Below are positions 1-8,893 of a stretch of 64,000 bases of DNA, in pieces. The translations under genes and the position numbers were made by a program. This DNA is from Sphingobacterium allocomposti (GTDB taxonomy: Bacteria; Bacteroidota; Bacteroidia; Sphingobacteriales; Sphingobacteriaceae): the NCBI RefSeq assembly GCF_008124885.1, contig NZ_VNHX01000010.1:62001-126000 (forward strand). Direction: 5' to 3'. The notes beneath the pieces were generated by a model. It had not been told where the DNA came from and ran no database searches. It worked only from the letters and a program-made list of their open reading frames with translations. How positions within the stretch are numbered: the first letter of the stretch is position 1; each line of letters opens with the position of its first letter.

Positions 1-466
1 TTGGTTGATCCTTGTCTGTTTCGGACTACAGGAAGTCAAGACTGCTACACATGAGGCTGTTAGTAGTATGTTTACTTTCATATTTTTCGTTTTATCCTAT
101 GAACACCCAAAACGCCTTGCAGTTTCCATAAATTTGTTTTTCCCAGTACCTATCGGCACACATCCCTTAATAGCCGGTCCACGATCCTTGTCGGCAGTGC
201 CTAGTTTTATTGACACCGGATATTTCCTGCGACACTTCGGAAAGTACCTGAAATGAAAAAATAAATCTTCCTTCAGTCCCTGAGGAACCATATCTTTTTC
301 CAGAAAACCCATGCGTTCCGCTATATTTCATAGAAGAAAAAAATACCTCCTCGGCATGGTACTTATCGCACACGATTTCTAACGCCATTTTCCAGACAAA
401 AATTGGCGAATAGCAGCATTGTTTTTGATGTTACGCTTGTACATCGACAACTAAAACAGTAAAACT
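1..466. other. Gene-free left flank
   Basis: I find no supportable gene here. The open frames on both strands are short, overlap one another, and do not resemble a family I recognise. It forms the upstream region of the sigma factor gene; I do not see a convincing TAnnTTTG element. A frameshifted relic cannot be excluded. Confidence 0.4.
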
Positions 467-997
467 ATGGAAAGCAGAGAACTTAATTTCGAACTACTTA
501 AAAACCAAAAAATTTTAAAGAACATCGCCTATAAATTCACAAAGGATCCGGAAGAAATCGAAGAACTTGTACAGGAAGCGTTGGTGCGATCCGTAAAATA
601 TGTAGACAAGTTTTTTAACAATCCTAAACTGGTCGCGTGGTTGTATGTGATCATGAAAAATGTGTACATCAACAATTATCGCAGAAACCAAAAACACTAT
701 CAGTTTGAAGACCATCAGAAGGCGAGCTACAGAATCGAGGGATGTACCGAACCCTCTGTAGATAATCACGCCGAAGGGAAGTTTGTTATGAACGATATAC
801 AATGTGCATTGAAAAAATTGCCGAAGGACTATTACGACCTGTTTATTAAGTTCATGGACGGCTATAAATACCGGGAGCTATCAGAGGAATTCAATATGCC
901 CGAGGGCACCATCAAAACGCGTATCCATTATACCAGGAAATTTCTTCAGAAACAGCTTTCCGCCTACGGTAAAGATAAAAAGCGGTGGGCGGCGTGA
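467..997 (+). CDS. ECF-type sigma-70 family RNA polymerase sigma factor
   Basis: This 176-residue protein has the size and layout of an extracytoplasmic-function sigma factor. Region 2 covers about residues 20-75 (EEIEELVQEALVR, then the basic WLYVIMKNVYINNYRR segment) and region 4 about residues 110-165, with a helix-turn-helix around YRELSEEFNMPEGTIKTRIH. It would direct RNA polymerase to a small set of stress or surface genes. The ATG at 467 is the only sensible start. No anti-sigma factor gene follows; the next 560 bases hold repeats and no gene, so its control is not visible. Family call is firm, target genes unknown. Confidence 0.9.
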   Translation: MESRELNFELLKNQKILKNIAYKFTKDPEEIEELVQEALVRSVKYVDKFFNNPKLVAWLYVIMKNVYINNYRRNQKHYQFEDHQKASYRIEGCTEPSVDNHAEGKFVMNDIQCALKKLPKDYYDLFIKFMDGYKYRELSEEFNMPEGTIKTRIHYTRKFLQKQLSAYGKDKKRWAA

Positions 998-1556
998 AGG
1001 AGATCGATTCATCTGATAAATTTCTTGGATGTTCCGCGGCAATAATGGTCATAGGGAGCCTACTGAACGAAGTCGAACAGTCTCGCGTATGCCTTTGAAA
1101 TATGAACATAGACCCATTCCACGATTTATCGCCCGAAATCCGAGGCTTCGACAGGCTCAGCCTGACATGTGCTTCGACAGGCTCAGCCTGATATGTGTTT
1201 TGACAGGCTGAGCCTGCCATTGTACGGATAGACACACTGCACTTCCACAGAATCCGTACTGTCCCCGACGTGCGCAGTGTCAGATTGGTTAATCATACGC
1301 AATGGGTAAACACAATTGAATAAATACAAAGTTATTGCCGAAGCGCTGTTTGTTCCAGGTTGGCCAGGCTGAGCGTGATATTGTTAGGGATCATATCACA
1401 GTAAAACAAGAAGGTCTTTTCTCAAACCAGCAACAACACCAGTCTAAGGCGCTCTATGACGCTCCTCGTTTCACTACCATAACAAATGTATTAAACACAA
1501 TATTTCCGACACCCGTTCGGGACGAACAGGGGAGAAGCCTTTACGCTCAGCCGGTT
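998..1556. other. Gene-free region with palindromic repeats
   Basis: There is no supportable gene between the sigma factor and the convergent flavoprotein gene. The region holds the three-copy palindromic repeat at 1146-1220, an inverted repeat with arms GTACGGAT (1222-1229) and ATCCGTAC (1252-1259), and an ACTGAACG/CGAACAGT-type short element near 1062-1081. The remaining sequence to 1556 shows nothing I can name. Confidence 0.55.
1146..1220. repeat. Three tandem copies of a palindromic REP-like unit
   Basis: Three units of about 26 bases stand head to tail at 1146-1170, 1172-1196 and 1198-1220. Each carries the near-perfect palindrome CAGGCTCAGCCTG (CAGGCTGAGCCTG in copy 3), preceded by CTTCGA or TTTTGA. 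Copies 1 and 2 differ by one base; copy 3 is more diverged. The arrangement resembles the short extragenic palindromic repeats common in Bacteroidota intergenic DNA. It could also act as a terminator-like barrier between the convergent flanking genes. Confidence 0.8.
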
Positions 1557-2456
1557 TTAAAAGTTCTGCAGGCACAGTTCCTTGTTGATCGTCATCCCGG
1601 CTTTGGTACCCGCGTAAACTGCACTGGAGATCGATCGTAAGTAGTTGGAGTTGTCGCCGCAGGCAAAGACATTCCGCACACTTGTTTTCTGCAGCTTATT
1701 TACCTTGATGTATCCATGTTCGGTTAAGGAACAACCCAATTGCTGATACAAATCAGACTTCTGTCGGAAGGGAAGCATGGCGTAAAGCGCGTCAACAGAG
1801 CAACGGCTGCCATCTCTAAAGTTAATAGCCTGTATCTGTCCATGTTCATGTTGGATATTATCGATCTCGTTGTTCATGATCCGCCCGCCGGCTTTGTTGA
1901 TCTTCTTCAGCTGTGCATTGGAAAGGTGATCTTCTCCGGTTGATATAATGATGATATCCGACGTTAGATTCTTAACGAGGGAAAACAACCTGAACGCTTC
2001 CTTTCCGCTGGCGAGGATCGCCGTTGTGCGGTTACGATACTCGAATCCATGGCAATAAGGACAATCTATGATCGACCTGCCCCAACACGCAGAAAATCCC
2101 GGTATGTCCGGCAGGATATCTTCAATGCCGGTCGCGAGCAGTATTTTCTTTGCGTAGGCCGACAGCCCATTTTTTGTTCCCGTAATAAAGCCCCCGTCTG
2201 TCTTACGTATCTCTATGGCGTGATCGTCCAACCAGTCGACACTTTCGTACCGTCTTAGCTGGTGTCGGGCCGATTCGGCAATTGCCCTCGGCGAATCACC
2301 ATCATGTGCAAGAAAGTTGTGGGCCTCAGGTGCTTGAACATTACATGGATCACCGCCATCGATAATCAGCGTTTTCTGCGAGAGACGCCCTAGAGCCATA
2401 GCGGCGGATAGACCAGCATAGCTGCCGCCGGCAATAATAACATCATATTTTTCCAT
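1557..2456 (-). CDS. Thioredoxin-reductase-like NAD(P)/FAD-dependent oxidoreductase
   Basis: This 299-residue flavoprotein has an N-terminal FAD dinucleotide fold (GGSYAGLSAA, residues 10-19), a CPYC redox pair (Cys132, Cys135) followed by HGFEYR, and a C-terminal FAD contact GDNSN near residue 265 followed by SAVYAGTKAG. This layout matches the thioredoxin-reductase-like class of small disulfide oxidoreductases. The active-site CPYC and the weak NADP-binding glycine motif differ from canonical TrxB (CATC), so the partner is probably not standard thioredoxin. It stands alone, convergent with the sigma factor gene. Class is firm; substrate is unknown. Confidence 0.88.
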   Translation of the reverse strand: MEKYDVIIAGGSYAGLSAAMALGRLSQKTLIIDGGDPCNVQAPEAHNFLAHDGDSPRAIAESARHQLRRYESVDWLDDHAIEIRKTDGGFITGTKNGLSAYAKKILLATGIEDILPDIPGFSACWGRSIIDCPYCHGFEYRNRTTAILASGKEAFRLFSLVKNLTSDIIIISTGEDHLSNAQLKKINKAGGRIMNNEIDNIQHEHGQIQAINFRDGSRCSVDALYAMLPFRQKSDLYQQLGCSLTEHGYIKVNKLQKTSVRNVFACGDNSNYLRSISSAVYAGTKAGMTINKELCLQNF

Positions 2457-2952
2457 ATCAACGAAGACTTGATAACACGTTTGCTGTATAAGGCCGCAAC
2501 CGGCGGATTAACGCCGGTTGTGTCAGCCTGACCTATGTGCTTTACGTTCCGGCACGGACTGCTACAGCGGCGGCTGACCATGGTAATAACCTTCGAACAC
2601 GGGAAAGGTTCAAATGAACAACAGACTGATTCTATTAACAGGATATTTAAGTGCAGTTATTCTTCGGCAGCTGACACGGTTGCATTAAAAATCCCCGGGC
2701 GGAGAGCCAAGGGATTTTACCTAAACCGTATCTGATAAAAAGGCGGGATATATGTTAACTAAGAACTGCCGTCTGTCTAAATAGTTTTTCCTTTTTGTCT
2801 TTTCCTGTTGGATTGTCGGGTGCCGGCGGAACACCCATTTCTTTTGTACGGGTCAACGAGCATATTACGAAAATCCCGAAAACGATATGGCGATTATGAG
2901 GTTCAGAAAAAGATAGAAGATAGAAAATACTGCGAAATAAAATTGAAGAACC
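2457..2952. other. Gene-free divergent intergenic region with two hairpins
   Basis: This is the space between two divergent genes. It contains a perfect 9-bp inverted repeat with arms CAACCGGCG (2497-2505) and CGCCGGTTG (2512-2520), which would lie in the 5' leader of the flavoprotein transcript, and a second hairpin with arms AAAATCCC (2688-2695) and GGGATTTT (2711-2718). I see no riboswitch that I can name and no supportable gene. Confidence 0.5.
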
Positions 2953-3957
2953 ATGAAGAAAGAAAACAACATATCGCGCCGTAGCGCCCTGAAAGGGCTC
3001 GGAGCCAGCGTGGCTACCTTGGTGGTCAGCCCATCGTTTGCGGGATGGAAGGAAGGGAAGCAGGCCAACTTCGCGGCACCGTTGGAAAACCCGTTAGACA
3101 AGTACCCGAAACCTCCTTATCCAAAGCAGACACAACCCCACCCGGGGCTCGCTTCAAAAATGGATCCAGTACCCGATCATGGAGAGCAGAGTTATAAGGG
3201 AAGTGGTAGGTTGACGGGCAGAAAGGCACTGGTTACCGGAGGAGATTCCGGCATTGGACGGGCTGCTGCCATAGCCTTCGCAAGGGAAGGAGCAGACGTT
3301 GCCATAAACTATCTTCCGGCTGAGGAAGAAGATGCGAGACAGGTCGTTGAATTGCTGAGAGGTGAGGGACGAAAAATTGTAGCGATACCTGGTGATATTA
3401 CCGACAGCAATTTCTGTAACCAGCTCGTGAAGGATACAGTCTCGCAGTTGGGCGGTTTGGATATCCTGGTAAACAATGCCGGGTATCAGAAAAGCAACCT
3501 TTCAATTTTAGATATAAGCGACGAAAGCTTTGACGCCACTATGAAAACAAATGTGTATGCTCCGTTTTGGATCACGAAGGCGGCGTTGCCACATCTGCCG
3601 CCGGGGTCGGTGATTATCGCCACCTCGTCCGTGCAGGCGTACGATCCGTCGGAAAATCTGTTTGATTATGCGCAGACAAAGGCCGCAAACGTAGCATACG
3701 TAAAGTCACTTGCCAAACAGCTCGGCCCTAAGGGAATACGTGTCAATGGCGTATCGCCAGGACCGGTTTGGACACCATTGCAGGTCTGTGGCGGTCAGGA
3801 GCCCGACAAGCTAGTTAATTTTGGTGGAGATACGCCCATGGCCCGTGCTGGACAGCCGGTCGAACTCGCATCGATCTACGTGCAGCTCGCAGACAGCCAA
3901 GCGAGCTTTTCTACAGGTCAGATATACGGTGCAGCAGGCGGCGGCGGACATCCATAG
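2953..3957 (+). CDS. Tat-exported short-chain dehydrogenase/reductase
   Basis: The protein has 334 residues. An N-terminal twin-arginine signal (SRRSALKG at residues 8-15, then a hydrophobic stretch ending SPSFAG) is followed by a proline-rich linker and a classical SDR domain from about residue 88. Visible SDR landmarks are TGGDSGIG (95-102) for the nucleotide, NNAG (174-177), Ser225/226 and the catalytic Tyr239-x3-Lys243. It most resembles the YghA-like extended SDR group. Export of a folded, cofactor-loaded oxidoreductase by the Tat route fits the signal. Substrate cannot be read from the sequence. The gene is monocistronic or heads the small membrane gene that follows about 100 bases downstream. 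Confidence 0.88.
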   Translation: MKKENNISRRSALKGLGASVATLVVSPSFAGWKEGKQANFAAPLENPLDKYPKPPYPKQTQPHPGLASKMDPVPDHGEQSYKGSGRLTGRKALVTGGDSGIGRAAAIAFAREGADVAINYLPAEEEDARQVVELLRGEGRKIVAIPGDITDSNFCNQLVKDTVSQLGGLDILVNNAGYQKSNLSILDISDESFDATMKTNVYAPFWITKAALPHLPPGSVIIATSSVQAYDPSENLFDYAQTKAANVAYVKSLAKQLGPKGIRVNGVSPGPVWTPLQVCGGQEPDKLVNFGGDTPMARAGQPVELASIYVQLADSQASFSTGQIYGAAGGGGHP

Positions 3958-4055
3958 TCTTATCTTAGCCAGTCTGGCTAGAGCTAACGTCCAAGATGGT
4001 TGTCGTCGGATCTTAGCTCTGTTGCTTAACCGATATTTACCAAGAATACTGACAT

Positions 4056-4403
4056 ATGAAAAGAAAAATCCCAACCTATATCCACGCTGTTCTCGACTAC
4101 TTTCTTGTTTTTGCCCTATTTTGGGGCCCGTCTATACTTAAACTCGACGCGTATTCGCTGCCCGCCATAAGTAGTGTTGCCAGCGGCGGCCTCGTCGCGG
4201 CCCTCTCGATCCTGACACGGTATGAGGGAGGCGTTATCCGCGTTATTCCTTTCACTGTTCACAGACAGGCGGACATCGTTTTTGGTCTTGCGCTCATCCT
4301 GCTCTCCATATATCTGTTTTTTGCGTCCAGGCCATTTGTCTTCCATGTTATTGCCGGTGCCGCGATCACCTTATTCGCGCTGGCATCAAAGCAAAACCGG
4401 TGA
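4056..4403 (+). CDS. Small four-helix membrane protein, SPW-repeat-like
   Basis: This 115-residue protein is almost entirely hydrophobic, with about four predicted membrane helices and short loops. The opening MKRKIPTYIHAVLDYF resembles the His-x2-Leu-Asp-Tyr start of SPW-repeat membrane proteins, but the match is weak and I do not assign a function. It ends 30 bases before the end of the convergent dehydrogenase gene. Confidence 0.65.
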   Translation: MKRKIPTYIHAVLDYFLVFALFWGPSILKLDAYSLPAISSVASGGLVAALSILTRYEGGVIRVIPFTVHRQADIVFGLALILLSIYLFFASRPFVFHVIAGAAITLFALASKQNR

Positions 4404-4432
4404 TGCGCGGAAGCTTTTTCCCCAGCGTCCGG

Positions 4433-5494
4433 CTAATGTTCTAAAGCGACAAAGAGGGCCCCGGTTTCTGCCTTGGCTTGGGCCGTCTCAAAAGCTTCGT
4501 TGATTTTCGCTAACGGAAAGCGATGTGTGATCATTTTTCGTGCGTTGATTTTGCCTTTGGATAACAGGTCAAGACATGTTTTCATCTCCGGATAAATGCC
4601 GTGAAAAGCATAGCTGGCACTAAATACCAGTTGGATTTCTCCCATTTGCAGCCGTTGCCAATCCAGTTGTAGTGCGACATTACCGTTCTCGAATCCCCCC
4701 ACGATTACCACTTTGCCTCCGATTCGCGTGGTCTTTGTCGCCAGATCCAATGTCTGCTGCATATGTTCGCCACCCACACACTCAAAAGTGATATCTGCGC
4801 CTTTGTGTTGTGTCAGCTCCATGATCCGCGCGAGACTATCCTCTTTCTCGCTGTTGATGACAGCATCGGCTCCAAGTTCGTTAGCAATCTGGAGAGACGA
4901 ATCCACGACATCCACCACGATGACGTTGGCTCCGGAGCACTTTGCAAGCTGTAACTGTCCTATGCCTATCGGGCCCGCACCAATTACAACCACCGTATCG
5001 TTGATTTGAAGACCGCTTCGATGTTGGGCATGTAGGCAAACAGCAAACGTATCCAACAAAGTAGCCTCTTCATAGGAGACATTTTCAGGCAACAGATGAA
5101 ACTTCGTCGCCGGCCCGGTAATGTATTCGGCGAAAGCCCGCGACACTGTTTCCATCCGGACCTTATAGAGATCGGGACACAAGTTATACTGCTGCACACG
5201 GCACCAGTCGCATGTCCCTTCCCCCAATAGCGTCTCTATAACGACGCGGTCGCCGGGCTTTACCGAGGAGACGGCAGCGCCCACCTCGACAACTTCTCCC
5301 CCGAGCTCGTGTCCCATAATCTTACAGGTCAGGTGTGGCTCGTGCTTTTTCCAGTGACGTAGATCTGTCCCACATATACCCGACACCCACACCCGGGCCA
5401 GCACCCAATCATCTGATGGAATTTTCACCCTGTCCACCTCTTTAATTTCGAATGTACCTTCTTCCGTTTTTAAGGCTGCTTTCATTCTGTTCAT
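4433..5494 (-). CDS. Zinc-dependent medium-chain alcohol/polyol dehydrogenase
   Basis: This 353-residue protein belongs to the MDR superfamily, nearest to threonine/sorbitol dehydrogenase types. The catalytic zinc region is seen in CGTDLRHW and GHELGGEVVEVG, the structural zinc lobe in the TCDWCRVQQYNLC segment, and the nucleotide fold in VVVIGAGPIGIGQ. In the structural lobe the first of the usual four cysteines appears to be Glu or Gly, leaving three. Start may be the ATG at 5494 or the third-codon-later ATG at 5485. It lies 31 bases downstream of the glycosidase-like gene on the same strand, so it probably oxidises a sugar or polyol released by that enzyme. Confidence 0.88.
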   Translation of the reverse strand: MNRMKAALKTEEGTFEIKEVDRVKIPSDDWVLARVWVSGICGTDLRHWKKHEPHLTCKIMGHELGGEVVEVGAAVSSVKPGDRVVIETLLGEGTCDWCRVQQYNLCPDLYKVRMETVSRAFAEYITGPATKFHLLPENVSYEEATLLDTFAVCLHAQHRSGLQINDTVVVIGAGPIGIGQLQLAKCSGANVIVVDVVDSSLQIANELGADAVINSEKEDSLARIMELTQHKGADITFECVGGEHMQQTLDLATKTTRIGGKVVIVGGFENGNVALQLDWQRLQMGEIQLVFSASYAFHGIYPEMKTCLDLLSKGKINARKMITHRFPLAKINEAFETAQAKAETGALFVALEH

Positions 5495-5525
5495 AACTTT
5501 TCTCGACTTAAGTTTGCGATCCTGC

Positions 5526-7733
5526 TTATTTCCATTTTATCGTTACCGTTTTGCCCCCGGCAACCTCTATCTCTGTGGAGTCCTGATCCAGCATGCGGTT
5601 GTCCTCGCCGTCTGCTGACAATACGTATTTTTGTTTACTGCGGGACAGGAGTCTTATTGGATAAGCGAATTCAGATGAGCCCGGTATACGGAACCGGACA
5701 CCCCCTTTAACACGCTTGATATCGAGAATTGGACATCCCACAAAACAGAAACTATCGTCCTCATCTAAAGGAAGCATATGATTCGTGAAGGCTTGAAAAA
5801 TGGCTCCGGCGCCGTATACCTCCTGGCCGACGGTCCCTACCTCGTCCCACCCATCGCCAAGGTCCTCGACCGGAATCCAAAGATCTTTATTGAGAAATCC
5901 TGTTTTAACTTCCTGTGCCAGAATGTCGTCAGGCAGCATAGGGGGGTAGTAGAACGGCAATCGGGCCAACGCATATTTTATATATTCCGGGATTAATGCG
6001 AAAATCTCCGGAGCCAACGGAGCTTTCTCTTTGTAGGCCATCGTTAGAAAGCGGCTGAAGGAACCTATACACTCGTGTTCCTCATAGATGGCCGCGTAAG
6101 GTGCATCTTTTAGTGGAAACAACATGAAGAACGTTGGATACTCCTTTGCGTGCCCATATTGCATGTCCCAGATCGACGTGTTACGAAGTAAGTGAGCAAC
6201 GCATATCTCCGCCTGGCGGAGAAATACATCATTCTTTGTCGTTGACCAGAGTTCTAGTAATGCTTCCGCAGCATAGGCCGTATTATTCGCTTGGTAGAGA
6301 ACGTTCTCACCGTACTGCGCTAGGGTGCGCGCTGCCCGCTTCGCTTCTTCAAGGTAACTCTTTTGTCCCGAAAGTTCGTACGCCCGCAGCAGGAGATAAG
6401 CATATAAACCAGCTACATCGCGTTCGCCCCCTTCCCCCGGTGCCGCTTCTGCCTTTACGACATCCAGCGTATCCACGTCATAGAAGATTGGCCACTTATA
6501 ATCGAAATGCTTAGCGACCTTCATACAGAAGCGCACAGAATCAAAAAAGATATCCCGGAGTTCGTCGTTACCTTGTCCCGTGCGCAAAAGAAATGCCATG
6601 TTGAGCAAGGGATGGTGAAGGTACCATGAGTCCATAAGGCGTGGCTTCTTCTGCTCTTCGCTATTATCGAGGTGATGCGACTTCTCCGGGATCCACCGAA
6701 CAAGGGAGCGTAGCTTTTCGTCATAAAAACGCGGAATGCCGCGGGTCAGCGCGTGTATAATGTCAGCGGCTTCTGAAGATGGATATCGGCCGTGGTAGTC
6801 GAGCAATGGCCATAGTACGGACAGTTGAACCATGCTCTCGGCAGGATTCTTGTAATCGTTTAAATAAGCGTTTAAGAAGGCGTCCGACTTGACCTGCTGC
6901 CAACACCCTTTATGGTTGCATAGATCTTTCAGGCCTTTTTCCACGATGCTGCTCAGATCGTACAGCGCAACTTTCGGTTTTTCGATGCGCCGATAAATTT
7001 CGTGTTGCATTTTAAGCATGAACACCGCCCTCTCATATGCCGTTTTAGGCTTAGTTGGATGGTACACAATAAACGTGTCCCGAAGTATATATCGTTTTCC
7101 TTTGGTTAATGGCGACGTTGGTGAGATCGGACACTTGAATCCCATCTCCGGCCATACAACCTTCACGCTGTCAGTCAACGGGACTTGACTGTCTTCAGCG
7201 TAACCATGCAGCTCGCTCAGGTTTTGAAAGTAGTACACGCTTCCGTTCACGGCTTTTCCGAAATCCAAAAAGCACGCCCCCGAACGGGCCTGAACCTGCT
7301 CCAGATAGACATTGCCGGCCTCAGGGATACTGTAATCTGTTTTCAGGAGAAGAAGATCGAAGATCTCTTCCGAAAGCGAAAGGGTCCTTGTTGGCTCAAA
7401 GCTGACGCGGTAGTGAAAGAACGCCGAATCTTCGAAAACACCGCCCAACTGTATATCGAAGCGGCCGATGACCGTCGACACCCCGAATCGTATACCATCA
7501 TCCTCCTTCTGCAAAGTTATCTGTTCGCCCTTGTTTATGAATAGATGTTGGACACAACTGATGATCATATACGAGTTCGGCAGCGCAATATCAAAATATA
7601 TCTGCTCATCAATCTGCCTCAAACGTAGCTTGCACGGTCCTACGGCCTGTTCATGTAATGGAGCAGATGTGTCGTTTTTTAGTCGGTGGATGGTATATAA
7701 GCTTCTTGTTTGTAGTGTCCTTTGTTTTTTCAT
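5526..7733 (-). CDS. Large cytoplasmic alpha/alpha-barrel glycosidase-like protein
   Basis: This 735-residue protein has no signal peptide. An N-terminal beta-rich part (to about residue 230) is followed by a long helical region with repeated paired helices typical of six-hairpin glycosidase folds (for example AAPGEGGERDVAGLYAYLLL, NNTAYAAEALLELW, YGHAKEYPTFFML), and then a short beta C-terminus ending VTIKWK. I cannot place it in a numbered GH family and see no certain catalytic acid pair. It is co-directional with the zinc dehydrogenase 31 bases away, which suggests joint catabolism of a carbohydrate. Fold inference is moderate; function is unproven. Confidence 0.6.
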   Translation of the reverse strand: MKKQRTLQTRSLYTIHRLKNDTSAPLHEQAVGPCKLRLRQIDEQIYFDIALPNSYMIISCVQHLFINKGEQITLQKEDDGIRFGVSTVIGRFDIQLGGVFEDSAFFHYRVSFEPTRTLSLSEEIFDLLLLKTDYSIPEAGNVYLEQVQARSGACFLDFGKAVNGSVYYFQNLSELHGYAEDSQVPLTDSVKVVWPEMGFKCPISPTSPLTKGKRYILRDTFIVYHPTKPKTAYERAVFMLKMQHEIYRRIEKPKVALYDLSSIVEKGLKDLCNHKGCWQQVKSDAFLNAYLNDYKNPAESMVQLSVLWPLLDYHGRYPSSEAADIIHALTRGIPRFYDEKLRSLVRWIPEKSHHLDNSEEQKKPRLMDSWYLHHPLLNMAFLLRTGQGNDELRDIFFDSVRFCMKVAKHFDYKWPIFYDVDTLDVVKAEAAPGEGGERDVAGLYAYLLLRAYELSGQKSYLEEAKRAARTLAQYGENVLYQANNTAYAAEALLELWSTTKNDVFLRQAEICVAHLLRNTSIWDMQYGHAKEYPTFFMLFPLKDAPYAAIYEEHECIGSFSRFLTMAYKEKAPLAPEIFALIPEYIKYALARLPFYYPPMLPDDILAQEVKTGFLNKDLWIPVEDLGDGWDEVGTVGQEVYGAGAIFQAFTNHMLPLDEDDSFCFVGCPILDIKRVKGGVRFRIPGSSEFAYPIRLLSRSKQKYVLSADGEDNRMLDQDSTEIEVAGGKTVTIKWK

Positions 7734-7868
7734 AAGTATATAATCGTTTATATAGTTGGTTTATTAGCGTATATGCGCACGTCGATCCTATTGGGGACAC
7801 GTTTTTAAGCCGTCTCGCGTCAGCGCGTAGAAGGGGATGGCTGGCATCACCGCGAGAGGCGCTATTGA

Positions 7869-8426
7869 TCAGCTTATTTTGCTGTCTGCATTCTGCGTTT
7901 CTATAAGCTCAAGTTCCGTATCAAATTCCTGCTTCTCGGAAAGCGTAAGTTGCAAAAAGCGTCTATACTTTTCGCTGGTCAGCTTCTCCGCATTCAGCAG
8001 AAGGCTGCGGTAGCTCGCTATTTGAAAGTGTATGGCCCGTCGTAACCAGGTGAGGAGCTGCGCGTCTTCTACACGCCCCCCGCGGTGGTCATCCAGGATG
8101 TCGATGATTTGTGCCGTGAGGAGCTCAAAAGACAAGCACGCTATGCCGGAGTCGTGATCGCCAAGATCGTCCAGCATTTCCTCGAGCCGATCTGCTTGTC
8201 CCGCTATTTGATCCTTGAAGCGGTAAAGGAGCTCCCTAAAATCGACGCTTGTACATCCCTCGGTCAATCCGGGCAAAACGGACATCAAGCTGCGCTCGGT
8301 ACTGCTAGTTTCCTGCAATAGCTGCATGTAGACCTCTACCGAGTCATCCATTTCACTTAATCCGCTAACGTTCTCCTGTGATCGATCCTTGACGGAAGTC
8401 TTTTTATCCTTATGCGTGTTGTTCAT
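7869..8426 (-). CDS. DUF892 (YciF-like) ferritin-like helical protein
   Basis: From the ATG at 8426 the protein has 185 residues; a longer frame to 8486 adds a 20-residue basic extension with no family support. After a charged, disordered start it shows the DUF892 pattern: SSTERSLMSVLPGLTEG, then QADRLEEMLDDLG, then HFQIASYRSLLLNAEKL and LSEKQEFDTELELI, i.e. a four-helix bundle with repeated Glu/His. The family is linked to stress protection and resembles ferritin-like di-iron bundles, but several acidic metal ligands look replaced here. It stands alone upstream of the YetF pair, on the opposite strand. Confidence 0.7.
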   Translation of the reverse strand: MNNTHKDKKTSVKDRSQENVSGLSEMDDSVEVYMQLLQETSSTERSLMSVLPGLTEGCTSVDFRELLYRFKDQIAGQADRLEEMLDDLGDHDSGIACLSFELLTAQIIDILDDHRGGRVEDAQLLTWLRRAIHFQIASYRSLLLNAEKLTSEKYRRFLQLTLSEKQEFDTELELIETQNADSKIS

Positions 8427-8893
8427 AGCTGCTTGTCGTGTCCTGCCTGTAGAACGAAATAGGCGCACGATCGTTTTTATAAACACCTTCCGAACGACAC
8501 ATCAAGTAGAATACCATACGTGTTTTCGATTTTATACGACTACGGCAGGCGTTTGTACGACCTCATCTTCGGGGCGTTGAGGATTACCGGCCCCGATGAA
8601 TGCAACGCGAGGGGGGAGAGGTACTAGCGGCTATGGACCGGCCTCATAAAAAATACAGGCGAACAAGAATGCGATGATGGCACTTCCGAAGACATAAAGA
8701 CTGCTCAAGGCAGGAGATCCGCCGTAAAATATTTTGCCAGCACCGTGGTACTGTCTCCCAGATATACGTAAAAAACTGCGGCGCCGCGCAATTTAACGCC
8801 TAGAATAAACGTGTTTTCATTTGCTTTTTTCGTAGTAATTCCGGTGCCAGTGGCTTGATATATGTTAGGGATCGAATGTTAAAATTGTATATC
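8427..8893. other. Gene-free divergent region
   Basis: The region lies between the DUF892 gene and the first YetF gene. On the minus strand it contains two open, ATG-less stretches (ending near 8628 and 8711) whose translations look membrane-like or enzyme-like but lack starts and cannot be tied to a family. They may be relics or chance. No clear -7 element is visible. Confidence 0.4.

Noticed and set aside
97..388. Overlapping minus-strand frames in the left flank that might be a frameshifted gene
   Set aside because: No domain or motif is recognisable and codon usage is not convincing.
1335..1640. Plus-strand 101-residue frame
   Set aside because: It overlaps the end of the flavoprotein gene and has a random-looking composition.
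8628..8850. Two minus-strand open stretches that look protein-like (one membrane-like, ending FGSAIIAFLFACIFYEAGP; one ending YFTADLLP)
   Set aside because: They have no ATG, overlap each other in different frames and partly underlie the YetF gene start, and I cannot match them to a family. Could be relics but not supportable.
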